Shown: positions 46,343-59,630 of the stretch, one piece after another
How positions within the stretch are numbered: the first letter of the stretch is position 1
Layout: every line of letters starts with the position of its first letter
From: Druceiella hillmani
Lineage: Eukaryota > Arthropoda > Insecta > Lepidoptera > Hepialidae
Direction of reading: 5' to 3'
NCBI GenBank assembly: GCA_039881145.1
Contig: JAYKKI010000087.1
Span: 8,920,001 to 8,984,000 of the forward strand
Length of the DNA stretch: 64,000 bases
The notes under the pieces: generated by a model
Seen by the model: only the letters and a program-made list of their open reading frames with translations
Database searches by the model: none
Told to the model about the DNA's origin: nothing
Made by a program: the position numbers and the translations under genes

Positions 46343-49300
46343 TAAGTATTTAATAATAAGAAAATTTTAACAAGTATTTGTACGAAAGGGAAGTGGCAGG
46401 ATATATTCTGGAAAACCGAATTCAAAAGCATTCACTGGAAGACGTCTGTTGTGTAAGGAGGTTATCACGCGATTGTGATGCACGGCGATCTATTTCGCTG
46501 AACTTTCTTCTCTTCGCATACGATCCCCACCCGAACTATATGTAGTGGGTTTTTACTCCATTAGTGTTTTGTTTTTGAAAATTAATTTGTCACTTATAAG
46601 TGAAAAAGTATATTCGGTCCATAGTTTAGCCAAGATGCTATTTAAATCTATATTAAAATAAGGAATCTTCCAAAAACTTCAAAACAAACCGCTAAGTTTG
46701 TTTATTCGGTCGCTTACTAGAAAACTCTCGAATCGAATATCTTTTGAATCGAGTGCATAATATTTATATCTATAGGATAATATATTAAATAAATTAGTAA
46801 AGTTCTCGAAAATTCTAGAAGTTTCGAATTCTTAATAAATAAAAAGTGCCTGCGGATGTAAGTTGTCCGTTTTATTTAAAACATCGGGCTGATTACTTTG
46901 GATCAATCAAGAAATATACCATAATTAGCCCTTTTACTTGTCTTTAACATTTAGTGACCTACTTTGTCTCTTTACTTATCATAAATTACCATATAGTTTC
47001 ACCCTGGGTACTTGGGTGAAGTGATCGGTCGTTCTCACCTGACATTGTGGTACTTCGAGTCGAACTATTATCGCATTAATCAGCATAAGCAGATCAATCA
47101 AAGCACTCTTGAAGGAGCAAACAACCTCCTTCTGAGGATATCTCCTACAACTGCTAATTTCGAGAAAGTAGCTAATACACATGCTAATTTTGCGCATCAA
47201 CTGGGACCGGTTCGAACCTAACCGTTGAGACCTATTCATGTATCAGGTTGACGAATTGAACGTCTTATTTCAAACAGACTGTTCATAAAACAGGTGTTAA
47301 GACGTTAGGCGTTAAGGCGTTCCGCTGGTTAATGTAATCAAACCCTGCAACAATAAAAAAATGGGAGAAAAATATATTAAGAATCAATCATCTTTTGGTG
47401 TGGAATGACTTCGAGGTTTTCCTTGCTAAAAGCAAACACTCACGACGATAATTCGCACGCATTCGTCACAAATACATGTAATGGTTTAAAGAACACGACA
47501 CTAGCTAAGTTCTATTATGCTGCTAGCCAGTCTATTGCCGTATTTACATAATTGCCTTAAGCGTCTTCAAAATATTAAGACTGCAGTGGAAATAATTTCT
47601 TCTCCGTTTGCTCTAAGTTTTATTCTAAATCTGATGCCATATTTGCGTACCCAAACTTAAAAAAGTCACTCAATTCTTAAGCAGAATACAGTAAATTGAA
47701 GAATTATAAGAGGTCAAAACCTACTGGGTGAAGCATACGTAACATTGATAGTCAGAACCATAAGCTTTACAATGAGTTTCTTTTTCACGCGCCATCTCAC
47801 TGGTTTGTTTTGTAGTGTTTATCGAAGATAATGGAATATTCTGAGTTATGGTCAAATGACACATTCATCACTGTCATCTGATTAGGGACATCCAATTATT
47901 TTACCAAGAAAATCAACGCTAATAATATCCGTTATACGCAAATTAATAGCTTACTCGACTCACATTGACAACACTTCGATGCACTTACTGGACAATGAAA
48001 GACCGCACAGCAATACGTCAATTCATGCACTAAGCGTTGTTTATGTTCAACCGCGCCCGCCCACTTTACAGCAACTTACGGAGCAATTTGTCTCTTCATG
48101 CTCTTCACTAGTGCAAACATTTTTCTATATAAGATTTGACTAGGACGGCCCCTTTACCCTCAAAACTTAGTAGCAAAAACGTATCTTGTAGCCTTTGTTT
48201 GCTTCTCTGCGTCAGCTCTCTATCCGGAACTTGCAACTGATTACTCAACTGATAAATTTTCTCTATGCTAATACGTCCCATGTCTCGCCATGTAGCGATT
48301 GAGTGTAAAAAAAGAAATCGAAAAAATATATTTCTGGCATGATAAAAACTAAAATGTCTGCTGAGCTTTCCAAGAACTTGAAAATGAAACCTACTTTACA
48401 TGTAAGCATAAAAATGTATTATTTTAAAGAAAGCTATAATCGTCGTTAAATGCTTTCTTTATAAGGAACTTTTTATAAGTCAGTTTTATTAGACTCATCT
48501 AAAAGCAAGCGTATATAAATAAAATATATCACAAAAAAGATCCAAATATACGAGCTATATCTACGTAAAAATTACAGTAAATTTTAACAGGAATCATGTA
48601 ATGATATTAGAAAGTAGATAAATTCGTATTTTTTATTACCGAGAACGCTAATACTCCACATCACTGTCAGATAGACTGTCTAGCAGCTGTCAGTCGACGG
48701 CGCAATTGGCGATTTGAACATATTTCTAACCTTGTTACTAGGTTACATAAAACTCGTTTTCTGTATTCTGGTTCTAATTGAATTCAATGATTACTTTTTT
48801 CGCTGAAATGAAAACTACGATGTCAGTACATAATTAGCTTTCAACATAATGTTTCGAAGAATTACTTTCTTACTTGTCTGCAGATATCCCCCAACTAGTG
48901 AGCTTTTGGATTTTTCAAGAGGTTAGTGTTTATTGATATTACAGTAAATGGACAAAATATATTGGTAGTGAAACAGTTAAACGTTTTATTTATTAGCAAC
49001 TTGCAATACCAATAAATTTGCAGCAAATAATGCTTTCTATATACCTGTTTACATTCTTTATTTTTATTTAAGCTACATTTTCATCAGCATGTGTAGAGCA
49101 CTATACGGCAAATGTTAAATATTATTGTAAGAAAGTTTAAATACAACCGAAAGTGCAAATTAATACGCTTATAGAAGTACATGAGCACAATGATTCTTCT
49201 GTGTTAAGAGGGCCCCACTCATATGTTGTGCCTATTAAATCCTAAAAAGCAATATATTTTGATAGTAGTTGTGACCTAAAATAACCTACTTTCACCGTTT

Positions 49301-50577
49301 AACTGTGAAATCAGATATTTGACATTATACCTAAAATAATGAGCGAACATCTAGATTTTCTAATTTATTTGAGTTTCACTTTTTTTCTCTTTTCTCTTTA
49401 TGACCTTTCTTTTAATATCTTTTAATCTTAAGTTGTCGGTTTTAACGTATCATCCTGGCAAATTGGTTAAGAGTAACTCCCATAAACTCGTTATCACTCC
49501 CACTATTATATTGATTCCGGTTAAAACTCTAATTAGGAAATTTAATACTAACTTCCAATGAACCCAACATTGCTTGAGTTCCAATATGGAGAGTTTAGTT
49601 TTTAGTGGTTTCAGAGACGTTTGAGAGGGCTTGATTACAAATGTTGGTGAAATATTTAATATTTTATCCAATAATCCGACTATATTTCATAGAACTGAGG
49701 AGTAGTAAATTAGTTTCCGTAGAGATGTCGATCATATTCATTAATAAATTCATGTGCTATTAACGATCGCTTATTTATGCAAAGATTGAAATACTTTACT
49801 AAGGATTATTCAAAACAGGATAATAGAATAAACAGATGTTTAATTAGAATATTGAAATGGATTTTAATTATCTAACAGCCTTCTGGCCTATGTTTCAAAT
49901 ACTTGCTTTATCACCTTTTCAATGTATCGTACCGCAGAACACTTATAAGAATTCTTTTGTAATTTTATTGTAACTTGAATGTTATCTTATATTATGAAAA
50001 TATAACCTCAAACTGCTGATTTTATGTTTCATAGTGTGTCAATTGACTATGAATTATAAAATGGTTACACTAAAGCAATATTTTAATTGAATATATAACA
50101 TATTAGATATAAGATTACTGAGGTTTTTTTTACACATTTTCCTTGAAAATATTTACTCTACTTGATCCTTTATTAAAGTAGTTCCGATACACAACCTAAA
50201 CTAATAGTTCATTTAGGTATCGGAATAAGGTTAATTTTATTTAACTAACAAGTTAATAATATTTAATTTTATTTTAAATATTTCATAAAATCTTATATAG
50301 AATTTGCAAAACGTCCCTGAACGAGTTAATATCAATTTCAAAATTAAAATTTCTCGGTCCTCAAAACAATAAAATGTAATATTAATCTTTGAGATATTTC
50401 GTAAAAACTGTGAAACTACATGCAAACACCAATCAATACTTATTAAATTTATAACATCCATAAAGTAGGGACCTCAAAAAGCAAAAAGAAAAGAATATAT
50501 GAGGACGAATCCCAATAACAAGTCCAACTGTCAGGGTATTATAATTTGTATTCAGCACCTTTGAACATGACATAAGA
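46343..50577. other. Stretch without a supported gene; parts GC-richer
   Basis: The segment 46380-48320 has noticeably more G+C than its neighbours. The bases 47012-47239 are open on both strands (69 and 86 codons) and contain a GGTTCGAACC palindrome resembling a pol III B box, but no tRNA-like arms surround it. No domain is recognisable. From about 48.4 kb on the sequence is plain AT-rich DNA. Confidence 0.45.
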
Positions 50578-50768
50578 ATTAAATGAAACTACGTGATGTA
50601 GTATTAGTCAAAGTTCTTTCCTAATAGCCCACCTGAAGATGTAATACAACGAAACCTAGATCGTAGTAAAGAACTTAAAGAAAGTAGAAATAATACTTCA
50701 TGACGTAGTTTCATTTAATTGTGAATAATGAATTTCTACAAAATTAACATCAAATAAATTCAATATTA
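50577..50768 (+). repeat. Copy of palindromic MITE-like family
   Basis: Opens with AATTAAATGAAACTACGTGA and closes with the matching inverted end at about 50701-50720. It is internally deleted: the left half is short, while the right half keeps the CACCTGAAGATG, CAACGAAACCTAG and AAAGTAGAAATAATAC words. The flank 50721-50768 (GAATAATGAATTTCTAC...) is shared in inverted form with the left flank of the 55.7 kb copy, so the repeated unit extends beyond the palindrome. It is non-coding. Confidence 0.75.
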
Positions 50769-51151
50769 ATTATTTTATCAATGTATACTCACGAAGTAAT
50801 AAATTTGCCGAAATATTGTACGTAGTTAAAAAATGTACTGTATCATAATTACGGACGAAAATTTGAAGATCGATGAAGAAATAAATGTAAACATATTTCT
50901 AAGATGCTAAGCAAAGATTTATTATTTTCTTTAATATGTTATAACAGTTCGTATATAGTTACCATTCGTTTGTGGACATATCAAAGGTAGAACCATTCAA
51001 AGAGACAAATTATTAGTTGATACCATGTACGTATTACTAATCAAAATCACGATTATTAATACGTTTATCAGTATAAAGTGAATTGACATGGAGAATATCT
51101 GTGCAAAAGTACTCTTTGTAATATGTAAACCGATTTCCATATAATTTTTAA
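50769..51151. other. AT-rich sequence, no gene seen
   Basis: Nothing is recognisable in this spacer. Confidence 0.55.
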
Positions 51152-51388
51152 CTTTCATTATTCTAGACGGATTTATGCATTAAGTTCAAACAAAAGTGAA
51201 AGCTTATGATCTGCATCGCTCGTTGCTTAACACAAGCTTCAATACTGAGGTTGTAATAACAAATTTGAAACTTTCATCGTTGCAGACCAGTTTTTGGAAT
51301 AAGATTAAACAAAGATAAAAGTTGATGACGATTGCTCGTTGTTTAATACAATCTTCAATATTGAGGTTATTATCAGAGATTTGATAAG
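51152..51388. repeat. Two-copy tandem duplication, period ~119
   Basis: Both copies start CTTTCAT (51152 and 51271) and share a TTGCTCGTTG-type word followed by CTTCAATAYTGAGGTT. The copies are clearly diverged, which suggests an old duplication. Confidence 0.75.
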
Positions 51389-53992
51389 TTGCAGTTTAAT
51401 TGTAGTACGAGGTTAAAAGCTTGAAAAGATGTGGGTAAATTGTACATATTGGAGTTCTACATGAGCGCGAAAAAAATAAACTTATTTAATGGTAAAATAA
51501 AATTGAATCACAGATTCTTATTATAATGAGATTAATAATAGATAATTGTCACCAAATTAGCTAAACAATTTGACACATTGATAGATAATATCGCTCATGG
51601 GCGTCTCTGCAGTCAAAATTGACAACATTTTACCCGTCAATGTAAAGGTCAGTACAATTTACGACGATCGACTTTTCCTCTTAAGACAAAGAAAGACTAT
51701 CTTTACAGTCATTGTGGGTATAAATAGGACCTGTTACTATTACAATGTAATAGGTATCCAAAAACTCTTCTGTGCAATATATGAAATTTAGTAGATCTTA
51801 TGTGGTCTTAACCACTAAAATAGTACTATCCATTAAATTGTTAAAATAGTTCTAAATATTTTTAATGATATTACGCAACCAGCCGTAAAATATGCTAATA
51901 TTTTATTCTACATAAGGGAAAGTAAGGCTCTAGTTATTTTGAAATTAAGGGCCAAAATGTATTTGACTTTCTTGTTTTCAAAAGAAAACAATGTCTGTTT
52001 CAAAGACATACTATAATTTTGATAATAAAAAACCGTTAAAATACTTAACACATTATGATTTTACCCCATAATATACGTAAAAGATGTCACTATGATTGTA
52101 TAAAAAATACAAATGACAAGTTTTGTACTTTAAAAACACTTTGGCCTGAAACTATTATTTACTTGAAAAATCTAATTACGTATTAGAGTGGTTCCGTATA
52201 AATTTAGGCGCTTATAAATATTTAAGGATTAATAGCTTAAACTATTAAAAAAATTATTATATTAAAAGAATTAAACTATTTAAAAAAGTAATTTTTCGCA
52301 ATGTTAATATTCATTTTTCAAAATCGTGAAAACTGGTGCACATTCAATTAAAATTATTTCTCATCAAGAAATGTATAAATTTATCTTTAAAATACAAATT
52401 TAAAAATGTATATTTTAAAATACATGATTATTTTTACTATTTATATAAATGAATTATCTGTAGTTTCTAAGAACTTTTTAAAAACTAAACTACATCCATA
52501 AACTGGTCTTTTATTACTTGTAAAAACTAATAGAGCCTACTCCTTTGTGATAATTTTGTCATATAAACTACTGTAATTAATATTTTTAAATATTCAAAAT
52601 AGCGGTTTAGGTTGTAGATACCTTACTATAACAAAATGACCATTGTAGAGAGTGTTCAATTTAGTGACATAAGCAGTACCTACAAAAAAAATAAATATGT
52701 TTTTATGTTATATGCGAGACCAGAATCCAGGTCAGAGCAGAATATCAGATTGGTGATGACACTGTGATTAAAATCCTTTTATTACTGCTACCGCTTCTAT
52801 TGTTAATATATAAATATACATTAATATAACTATAAGGTGTATCAGGCGTTGGTAAACAACTTAGAAAAAACAACTTTTATAACCGTTTATGAATGCAAAA
52901 ACTTCACAACTGTAAGTTACTTTGTTCATATTGAAACCATATTACATCATGTTCACATTCGCGATGACAAAAAGTTAATTAATTTGTATCAAATTCAGGC
53001 AACACCAACCTGAAAACACTACAGAATTTTCGATCGATTTGAAAAATTTTACCATTCTACCCAAATGAAGACCACCCTAAGCCAAGGTTATTTACAGGTA
53101 TTACAATAAAACGGTAGCTACGTCAATAAAATTGTGTTGTGTATCATGTTTCCAAGAATATTATAAAGCAAAACAAAAAATGTAATAATTTTTAAATATG
53201 CAGTCCGAACGCTGTCGGCCTTGCAAGAAATATCAAAGAAATTTGCTTCGCATTGTATTTTAATGTAGACAAATTCTTCAGAAATAAACCAGTATGAATT
53301 TTCTCTCAAAGCGTTAATGTTTTTGTTAAATACCACTTATATTAGGATTCCATAGAAGTCTGTTTTTAGTACTATTTTTAGAATAAGGTTACAAGAGAAT
53401 TTGAATAGGCAAGGAAAATTTTCGTGCACAACCAAACTCTCACCGATTTACGGCACACGGCATTAATATTTATGTAAAAATAAATTGAAATTTACAGCGA
53501 AAATATTTCTGTTGCCCTCACCGCACAAGGTCAACGTAATCTTTTCGATTTAGACCAGGCTTAATAATAGTGAAAGCATCTATAAAATCTTCAGTAACTT
53601 TATTTAACTTTTGTCGCGCTAGCAAAAGGCTTTTATTAAACCTTGCAAATTTCCTGTTAAGAGCAGTTAAATATGTAGCCAATGACGAACGATAAATAAT
53701 AATGGCTTATCTTTCTTTTGCATAAAACTCTAAAAAGATTTTCAATATTACTATTGAATATACCAACAAAATTTTCCTATAAAATGTTGCGGTTTTTGTT
53801 AATAACGATAAAATGTTATTGCATAGATTTAAAAATATTCTTGTTTTAAGTAGTATGTAAAGTAACGCATTAGGATGAATAAAGGGAACGAAATAAATTA
53901 CACTTAGGAAGGGATGTTTTGATGATACTTGCCTTTTTTTTTAATTATCAATATTAAGTAAACGCGGAAAAAATTGAAAAACAAGTAAAGCA
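51389..53992. other. AT-rich sequence, no gene seen
   Basis: The short frames at 51597-51791 (plus) and 53118-53336 (minus) show no domain. No repeat larger than a few dozen bases was seen. Confidence 0.5.
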
Positions 53993-54123
53993 AGAGCCGA
54001 TAAGATGGGAAGAGAACTTTAACAGAACTACGTGAAAACATTTTTCGTTGGCTCTTTCTGTCTTAATTCGGCCAGCTTCCCGTCTTATCTGCCATTGTGC
54101 CAGCTTCCCATCTTATCGGCTCT
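53993..54123. repeat. 20-bp perfect inverted repeat with internal duplications
   Basis: AGAGCCGATAAGATGGGAAG (53993-54012) is perfectly inverted at 54104-54123, with 91 bases between. The right side also carries direct duplications: a GCCAGCTTCCC..TCTTATC segment twice (about 54071 and 54099) and a GGCTCTTTC segment twice (about 54049 and 54118). The spacer includes a 24-base stretch (54023-54046) found again at 59729-59752. It may be the remains of a small inverted-repeat element. Confidence 0.75.
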
Positions 54124-54811
54124 TTCCGACTTAACGCTTCGTTATCTCCTATACTACACACACGCTAATTTACGAGTGTGTTAGTGTATCAGGCGTTCAT
54201 TAATTTAAAATATGATTTATAATTATAATAAAAGTGATAGTGGAAAAAATTTAGATCTTTCACATCTACCAGGCGCCCCGTGATGGCTCGATTTTTTATA
54301 AAAAATACTCGTTCCGTATACTAGTTATAGTTCTTCTTCTCCGTATATTATCTTCGACCGTATATTCCACATTATATCTAATCACAATATGAACATATAA
54401 AGTAGATAAATATTTTGGCTTCAAAATTGTTATTGAGTTTGTATATTTGAAACAAAACCTTTTATTGACTTGAGCGATATATTGATATACTTTGAAAATT
54501 CATTGCCCAGTGGTTTACATTCAAAATAATAGGCAAAGGGCATAAGAGAAAGAGTTTCGAGTAAATTCATAAATATTCCAACGTAATATACTGCGTACGT
54601 GCCTGTGTAAGTTTAAACAGTACTTTAAGGATAATAGCCAGCGTACTAAATTTTTCTCTGCCTCTTTTTTTACTCATTTTTGTACCATTCGTTTTTTCTT
54701 TCAGTTTATGGATACTATATAATTTCGGTAAGCTATTTTTGGTATTGATTTTCCTATTTATGGTAAAAATTGTTACTGTATTTATGAATACTCCTAACGT
54801 TATTTTAACAC
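54124..54811. other. AT-rich sequence, no gene seen
   Basis: No gene or repeat is recognised before the TA tract. Confidence 0.55.
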
Positions 54812-54814
54812 TTA

Positions 54815-54888
<74 letters not shown>
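54812..54888. repeat. (TA)n microsatellite
   Basis: About 75 bases of TA repeat with a TG near each end. Confidence 0.96.
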
Positions 54889-55688
54889 ATCGGTTAGACT
54901 AAAAATAACATTACCCTTAAAATTTAATATTTCCTCAATATGTTTGTGTGGTTGTTTGTGCACGTCAGTGACAAAAATAGACGCCAACCGTCCAACAAAC
55001 ATTCCATTAATTTTTTTGGTTTAAATTTTTCTAATTTACAATTATTTTTTGAATCGAAAACTCGTAACTCACTTGCGCTTTCTTGGCAGATTATGTGCAT
55101 GCATATGTTACCTTTCCAAATGTAATTAACAGAATAATAACATCTTTACCATTTTTAAATTAAGGAGAGTACTTATACTAAAGTGCTGAGACTGCTTATT
55201 AAAATGACTTATTCGTATAAATAAAAAAAAATAATTCCTATTAATGTTGTTAAGATATAACTTTTAAAATATTCTTACGCTTCACACTAAACACATCAAT
55301 AGGAAAAATGATATGGATCTAAGGTTAATTAAATAGTGTTTTAGATATGCATGTAAGGTTATTAATAGATATAAATTGTTTAAAGGCGTGCGTGTACGTG
55401 TTGTGTGTAATTAAAATCCAAACAAAAATGAGTCCATATATCCTTAAAAAGTCTATTTAGAGAGATTTGGCTTCATTTTGTTATAAAAGATTGTATCTTG
55501 TCGTGGATTTTTGCCTACCCAGTAGTGGATTTTAGATATAAATTTTCAAATAACTTAAACGTTTAATATTATCATTCGTTATGATTTTTCCAGGTTGTAT
55601 AAATTTTGATAAAACAGTATTGAATTTATTTTTACAACCTTTATTTATTGAATATATTTGGCGTTAATTTTGTAGAAATTCATTATTC
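54889..55688. other. AT-rich sequence, no gene seen
   Basis: The last 70 bases (about 55617-55688) belong to the subterminal part of the palindromic family, shared in inverted form with 50721-50768. The rest is unremarkable. Confidence 0.5.
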
Positions 55689-55908
55689 ATAATTAAATGA
55701 AACTACATGGTGTAGTATTATTTCTACTTCCTTTAAGTTCTTTACCACGACTTAGATTTCGTTGTATTACAACATTTTCAAGTGGGCTATTAGCAAAGAT
55801 CGCTAATAGCCCACCTGAAGATGTTGTAATACAACGAAACCTAGGTCGTGGTAAAGAATTTAAAGAAAGGAGAAATAATAATACATCACGTAGTTTCATT
55901 TAATTATG
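55689..55908. repeat. Full palindromic MITE-like element (220 bp)
   Basis: Both halves are near-perfect reverse complements around a centre at about 55798. The outer ends are CATAATTAAATGAAACTAC and its complement. Inner words include GTATTATTTCTACTT, a TTCTTTACCACGA stretch, a GATTTCGTTGTATTAC-type stretch and GGGCTATTAGC. Because it is a palindrome, both strands show almost the same 68-codon open frame. That frame is not evidence of a gene. A MITE-like hairpin element is the simplest reading. The flanks were not resolved into a target-site duplication. Confidence 0.85.
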
Positions 55909-58690
55909 AACCTTTATTAAAAAAAGGATGGCTTCAATTATTTTTTTTATTGATGAAGAGTTTGAGTTTTTTTTTATTTTATGATTTTTACTTATAAATA
56001 TACTGTACTTTGGATGCCTCATATACAATACACTTTTCCCAACACGAATAGTTGTAATTGTAATTAGGAAACATAAAATTATATATAAATTACAAAATTA
56101 TGTTTTTCAGAATTTTTGGTGAAATTCAGTAGAAAGTGTATAGTAAAAAATGGTTCCTAACTGCGTAGTTATAAGGACAATAGTGGTGATTATTTTAGTT
56201 CAAATGATCCTTGTTCAATGACGGGATTCTACTGCCAAAAATTATAAATATTTTGCTATAAAATGAGTGATAATAATAAACATGTAAATTATTTTTATTT
56301 TTAAAACTTATAAAAAAATATTTATTAAATTAATATATAGTTTTCGGATATAGGAAAACGATTCAGTTTTACATTGATATTTTCAAAATATATTTTCTTT
56401 TAAAAAAAAACGTTCATTTTTATAAGTTAAAAATAATAAAGGATCTTATAATGTCCCAACAAACCAGGTAAATATTTCATATATATAATTTTATAACAAT
56501 AAAATTAATTTTGTCATTTCAATATTTAAACACTATTCAACAAAAAGTGACGTACTTCTTAATTTATTTTATTAAATAATTAGCCATCTATTTATTTAAA
56601 ATAATTTATTACTTTCCCTTTTTTTTCGCCTCTTAACCTTCATATGTCGATTGTAGATGGTTTGAAAAAAAAATCTTTGTCATAATTATATTTATCTGTG
56701 TGCGGCCAATTTCACTATTTTGTTTAAGGAATGGCGAACCTGTAAAATAAAGGTTCTTGTTGAATACCGAAAAAACTATTCCATTTAATTAGCCTACTAT
56801 GCAACTATATGTATAAAATATTTCTGAATTTCATACGAGAAAATTGTAGTCATACGCTTGGCATTCAATATTACGGACTTACTCTAATGCTAGCCCACCA
56901 TGATGGATACAATGTACTGCAAGTCCCGACTATCTGGGTTCTGTGATATTTTTACATAGAGAGATGCGTAGAGGGTATTCGTAAACAATGCTCTACAACG
57001 AAACCTGCATTAGAGATGTTTAGAAGATTTTCAATAAGCTATCGATAACTACAAACACAAAGATACGACTTCCGTCCGTAAATTTTTTCATTTTGGAACC
57101 GACTCACTTCTGGGACCATATCGAGGCCAATAAATACTCCTTCAACTGTCTACGGAGCTACATAATGAAAATAAAATAATATGATTTAATGCAGATATAA
57201 GTATGTAATAGAGATATCATATGTATGTCGAATATCACAGCTAATGGATTTTTCTTTCCAAATTATAATTCATAATTTGCTAATTTTCATATTGGCGTGT
57301 TGTTATAATAATTTATAATTGGAGGAATCATAAAATAAATGGAAAAAAATAATACGTGATATTAGTTTATGGTAAGGTCACCGTTTTTGACGTAAATTGC
57401 GTAATTACGTTTGTTTGCGGATAATTTGATTCTATTTTGTGTAATAACAGAACGTACTTATTGGTTGATTACACGGATCTAATGCAGTAAAAGTTATGTA
57501 TTGCGGTATATTAGTTATAATAGGTACATTAAAATGTTTACAAAAATTTTAGCTCCACTTTCTGGTAGTATCCACTTAGTACCATATATTCGATGGTGCA
57601 CTACTTTTGAACTCTTGACTCAAAATAGAATTTTTAAAACGTGACTAGGCTGATAAATTAATATATATTAACAAAATTGTCTGACACGTACATTTTAAAT
57701 ACTAAAAGATTTATAGTGATTGTGAACATTGAAGTGTAATTATTGCAAATTGGGTTTTTGATCGAGGTTTAGTTCGCTTGGACTTCATTATTTTCCCAGC
57801 TTTTTGTTAATGGATTAACATATGATGTGTTCTATGGTTCGGTACGCATGTAATTACAGATAAATATTTAAACATTTGCGGGTACATAATATAATTATTT
57901 AAATTTTTAAGAATGTTATTTTATTTTTCACTTAACAAAATATCGCCGTATAAATCCTATATTAGCATAAGACACTTTGGTTGCCTATGTTCGCTTTATT
58001 TTTAGCGCTAGTTGACCGAAATAATTTCGCAATGAATTTCTTATAAAATTCCGTTATCTTTGTACAATCACATTGTAAATGCAATGCAAATATTTTGTAG
58101 ACGCTTATTTTGCAAAAAAGACCCCATATCGACAAATATTATTAGATACTTCTCATTGCATTTTAAAATATATCTTAAATTATATCTTAATTGATGGGAG
58201 TCGTAAGAAAGACATTCTTCACTACAAGTCCAATATATTTTGAGCTATTTGAAAAAAAATATTTTTCCCTCCTGTATACCTTTGAATAAATACATCTTCA
58301 GGTAAAATTATAACTAAAGCGATCTTAATTTGAAAGGGTTAAAACACAGAGATTTAGAAAATGTTGGAGTGAGATAACTAAATTATTAAGGTGACCACTG
58401 ACGAACCGTCCAGAGTGCTAAATGGAGCGATCGTCAGTATACTCAAACTATCAAAATTACGTACAATTTTGGTCTGATGAGACGATGTAATGAATTTCCA
58501 AGCATTAACAAATTATGTCGCTCTATACCAAATTGAACCATTAAAGTATGAAACAAAGATCATGTACTAAATAGATCATCAATTCAAACTATTGTACGAG
58601 CGAGATAGAATGATGTAGGCAGTTCTATATTTGTTACACTTTGAGATAATGAAGTGGGTTTGTGGACCAACATGGTCCATATACCTGTCT
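55909..58690. other. AT-rich sequence, no gene seen
   Basis: The bases 56870-57140 are GC-richer, with no recognisable coding or repeat match. Confidence 0.5.
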
Positions 58691-58723
58691 GTGTGTATGT
58701 ATATATATATATATATATATATA
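58691..58723. repeat. TG/TA microsatellite
   Basis: A short TGTGTATG lead followed by about 24 bases of TA. Confidence 0.9.
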
Positions 58724-59568
58724 ATTATCTGCTGTATATTAAAACCCTTGATATTGGATTCATTAAAATAGTATAAATAGAGCGACATTTAAATCTCAAA
58801 TTTTCATTCGACTTACCCACATTGAAACTTCTAAGGAATTTTCAAATATTATTCAAAGAATTTCGTTGGTCGAAATATATATAAAGATTTTTAAAGATCT
58901 TATTTATTTGCTAACTTTGACCTACGGCTTTCCTTGTGTGAAAAAGGTAAACTTAATAATATATAATTATGTGAGAAATTATTACGAGAGAACCTAATTT
59001 CTTCTTTACTCTTAGATTCTTATTTATATTTGTATATTTGTGAAAGTTCAACTTACAAAACTTGTTAATATGAATTTAACTGCGGGAAATATTCATATCA
59101 AGTTCCACTTGCACTAGATCGTCTTTGTGAGTAGTAAACTCACGTAATTTAGTTCTGAAAACTGTTTTTGAAATTTGGAAACATGCTAAATATAAATTTT
59201 ATAGGTAGCTTTTATTTATCCAGTTTATTTTTATTTTTATGTTATTTTATTTATCTTCACCCTTCCTGCCGAACCGTGGCCTCCAATGATGCTGTGTAAC
59301 ATTAAACAGCGTTAACATACTTCCCTAGTAAATTCAAGTGATGTCGAAATACTCCTGTGTACATCTCCATTCTTGTTTACATTTCCATTCTTGTCAATAG
59401 TTGTTGCGTGGTACTCGAACAAATTAAGAAACAGGTAATTAGGCGAACAAAAATTGTGAAAAATGTATTTTTCCAAAAATATCTTCAATGTGCAGATACA
59501 CCTCTGTTATAGTTGCATAAAAATATAGAGACAAATTATTTACTTTCTTTATATTTTCGTAACTTTTA
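58724..59568. other. AT-rich sequence, no gene seen
   Basis: No structure was noted beyond simple AT-rich runs. Confidence 0.55.
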
Positions 59569-59574
59569 AATATA

Positions 59575-59628
<54 letters not shown>
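59569..59628. repeat. (TA)n microsatellite
   Basis: TA repeat of about 60 bases with one TGTGTG interruption. Confidence 0.95.

Positions 59629-59630
<2 letters not shown>

Noticed and set aside
47195..47235. GGTTCGAACC word as a possible tRNA or SINE B box
   Set aside because: The flanking bases do not form a T stem and no A box lies at the right distance. The word is a palindrome and may be chance.
55693..55903. Overlapping 68-codon frames on both strands with near-identical proteins
   Set aside because: They exist only because the DNA is a palindrome. There is no independent evidence of coding.
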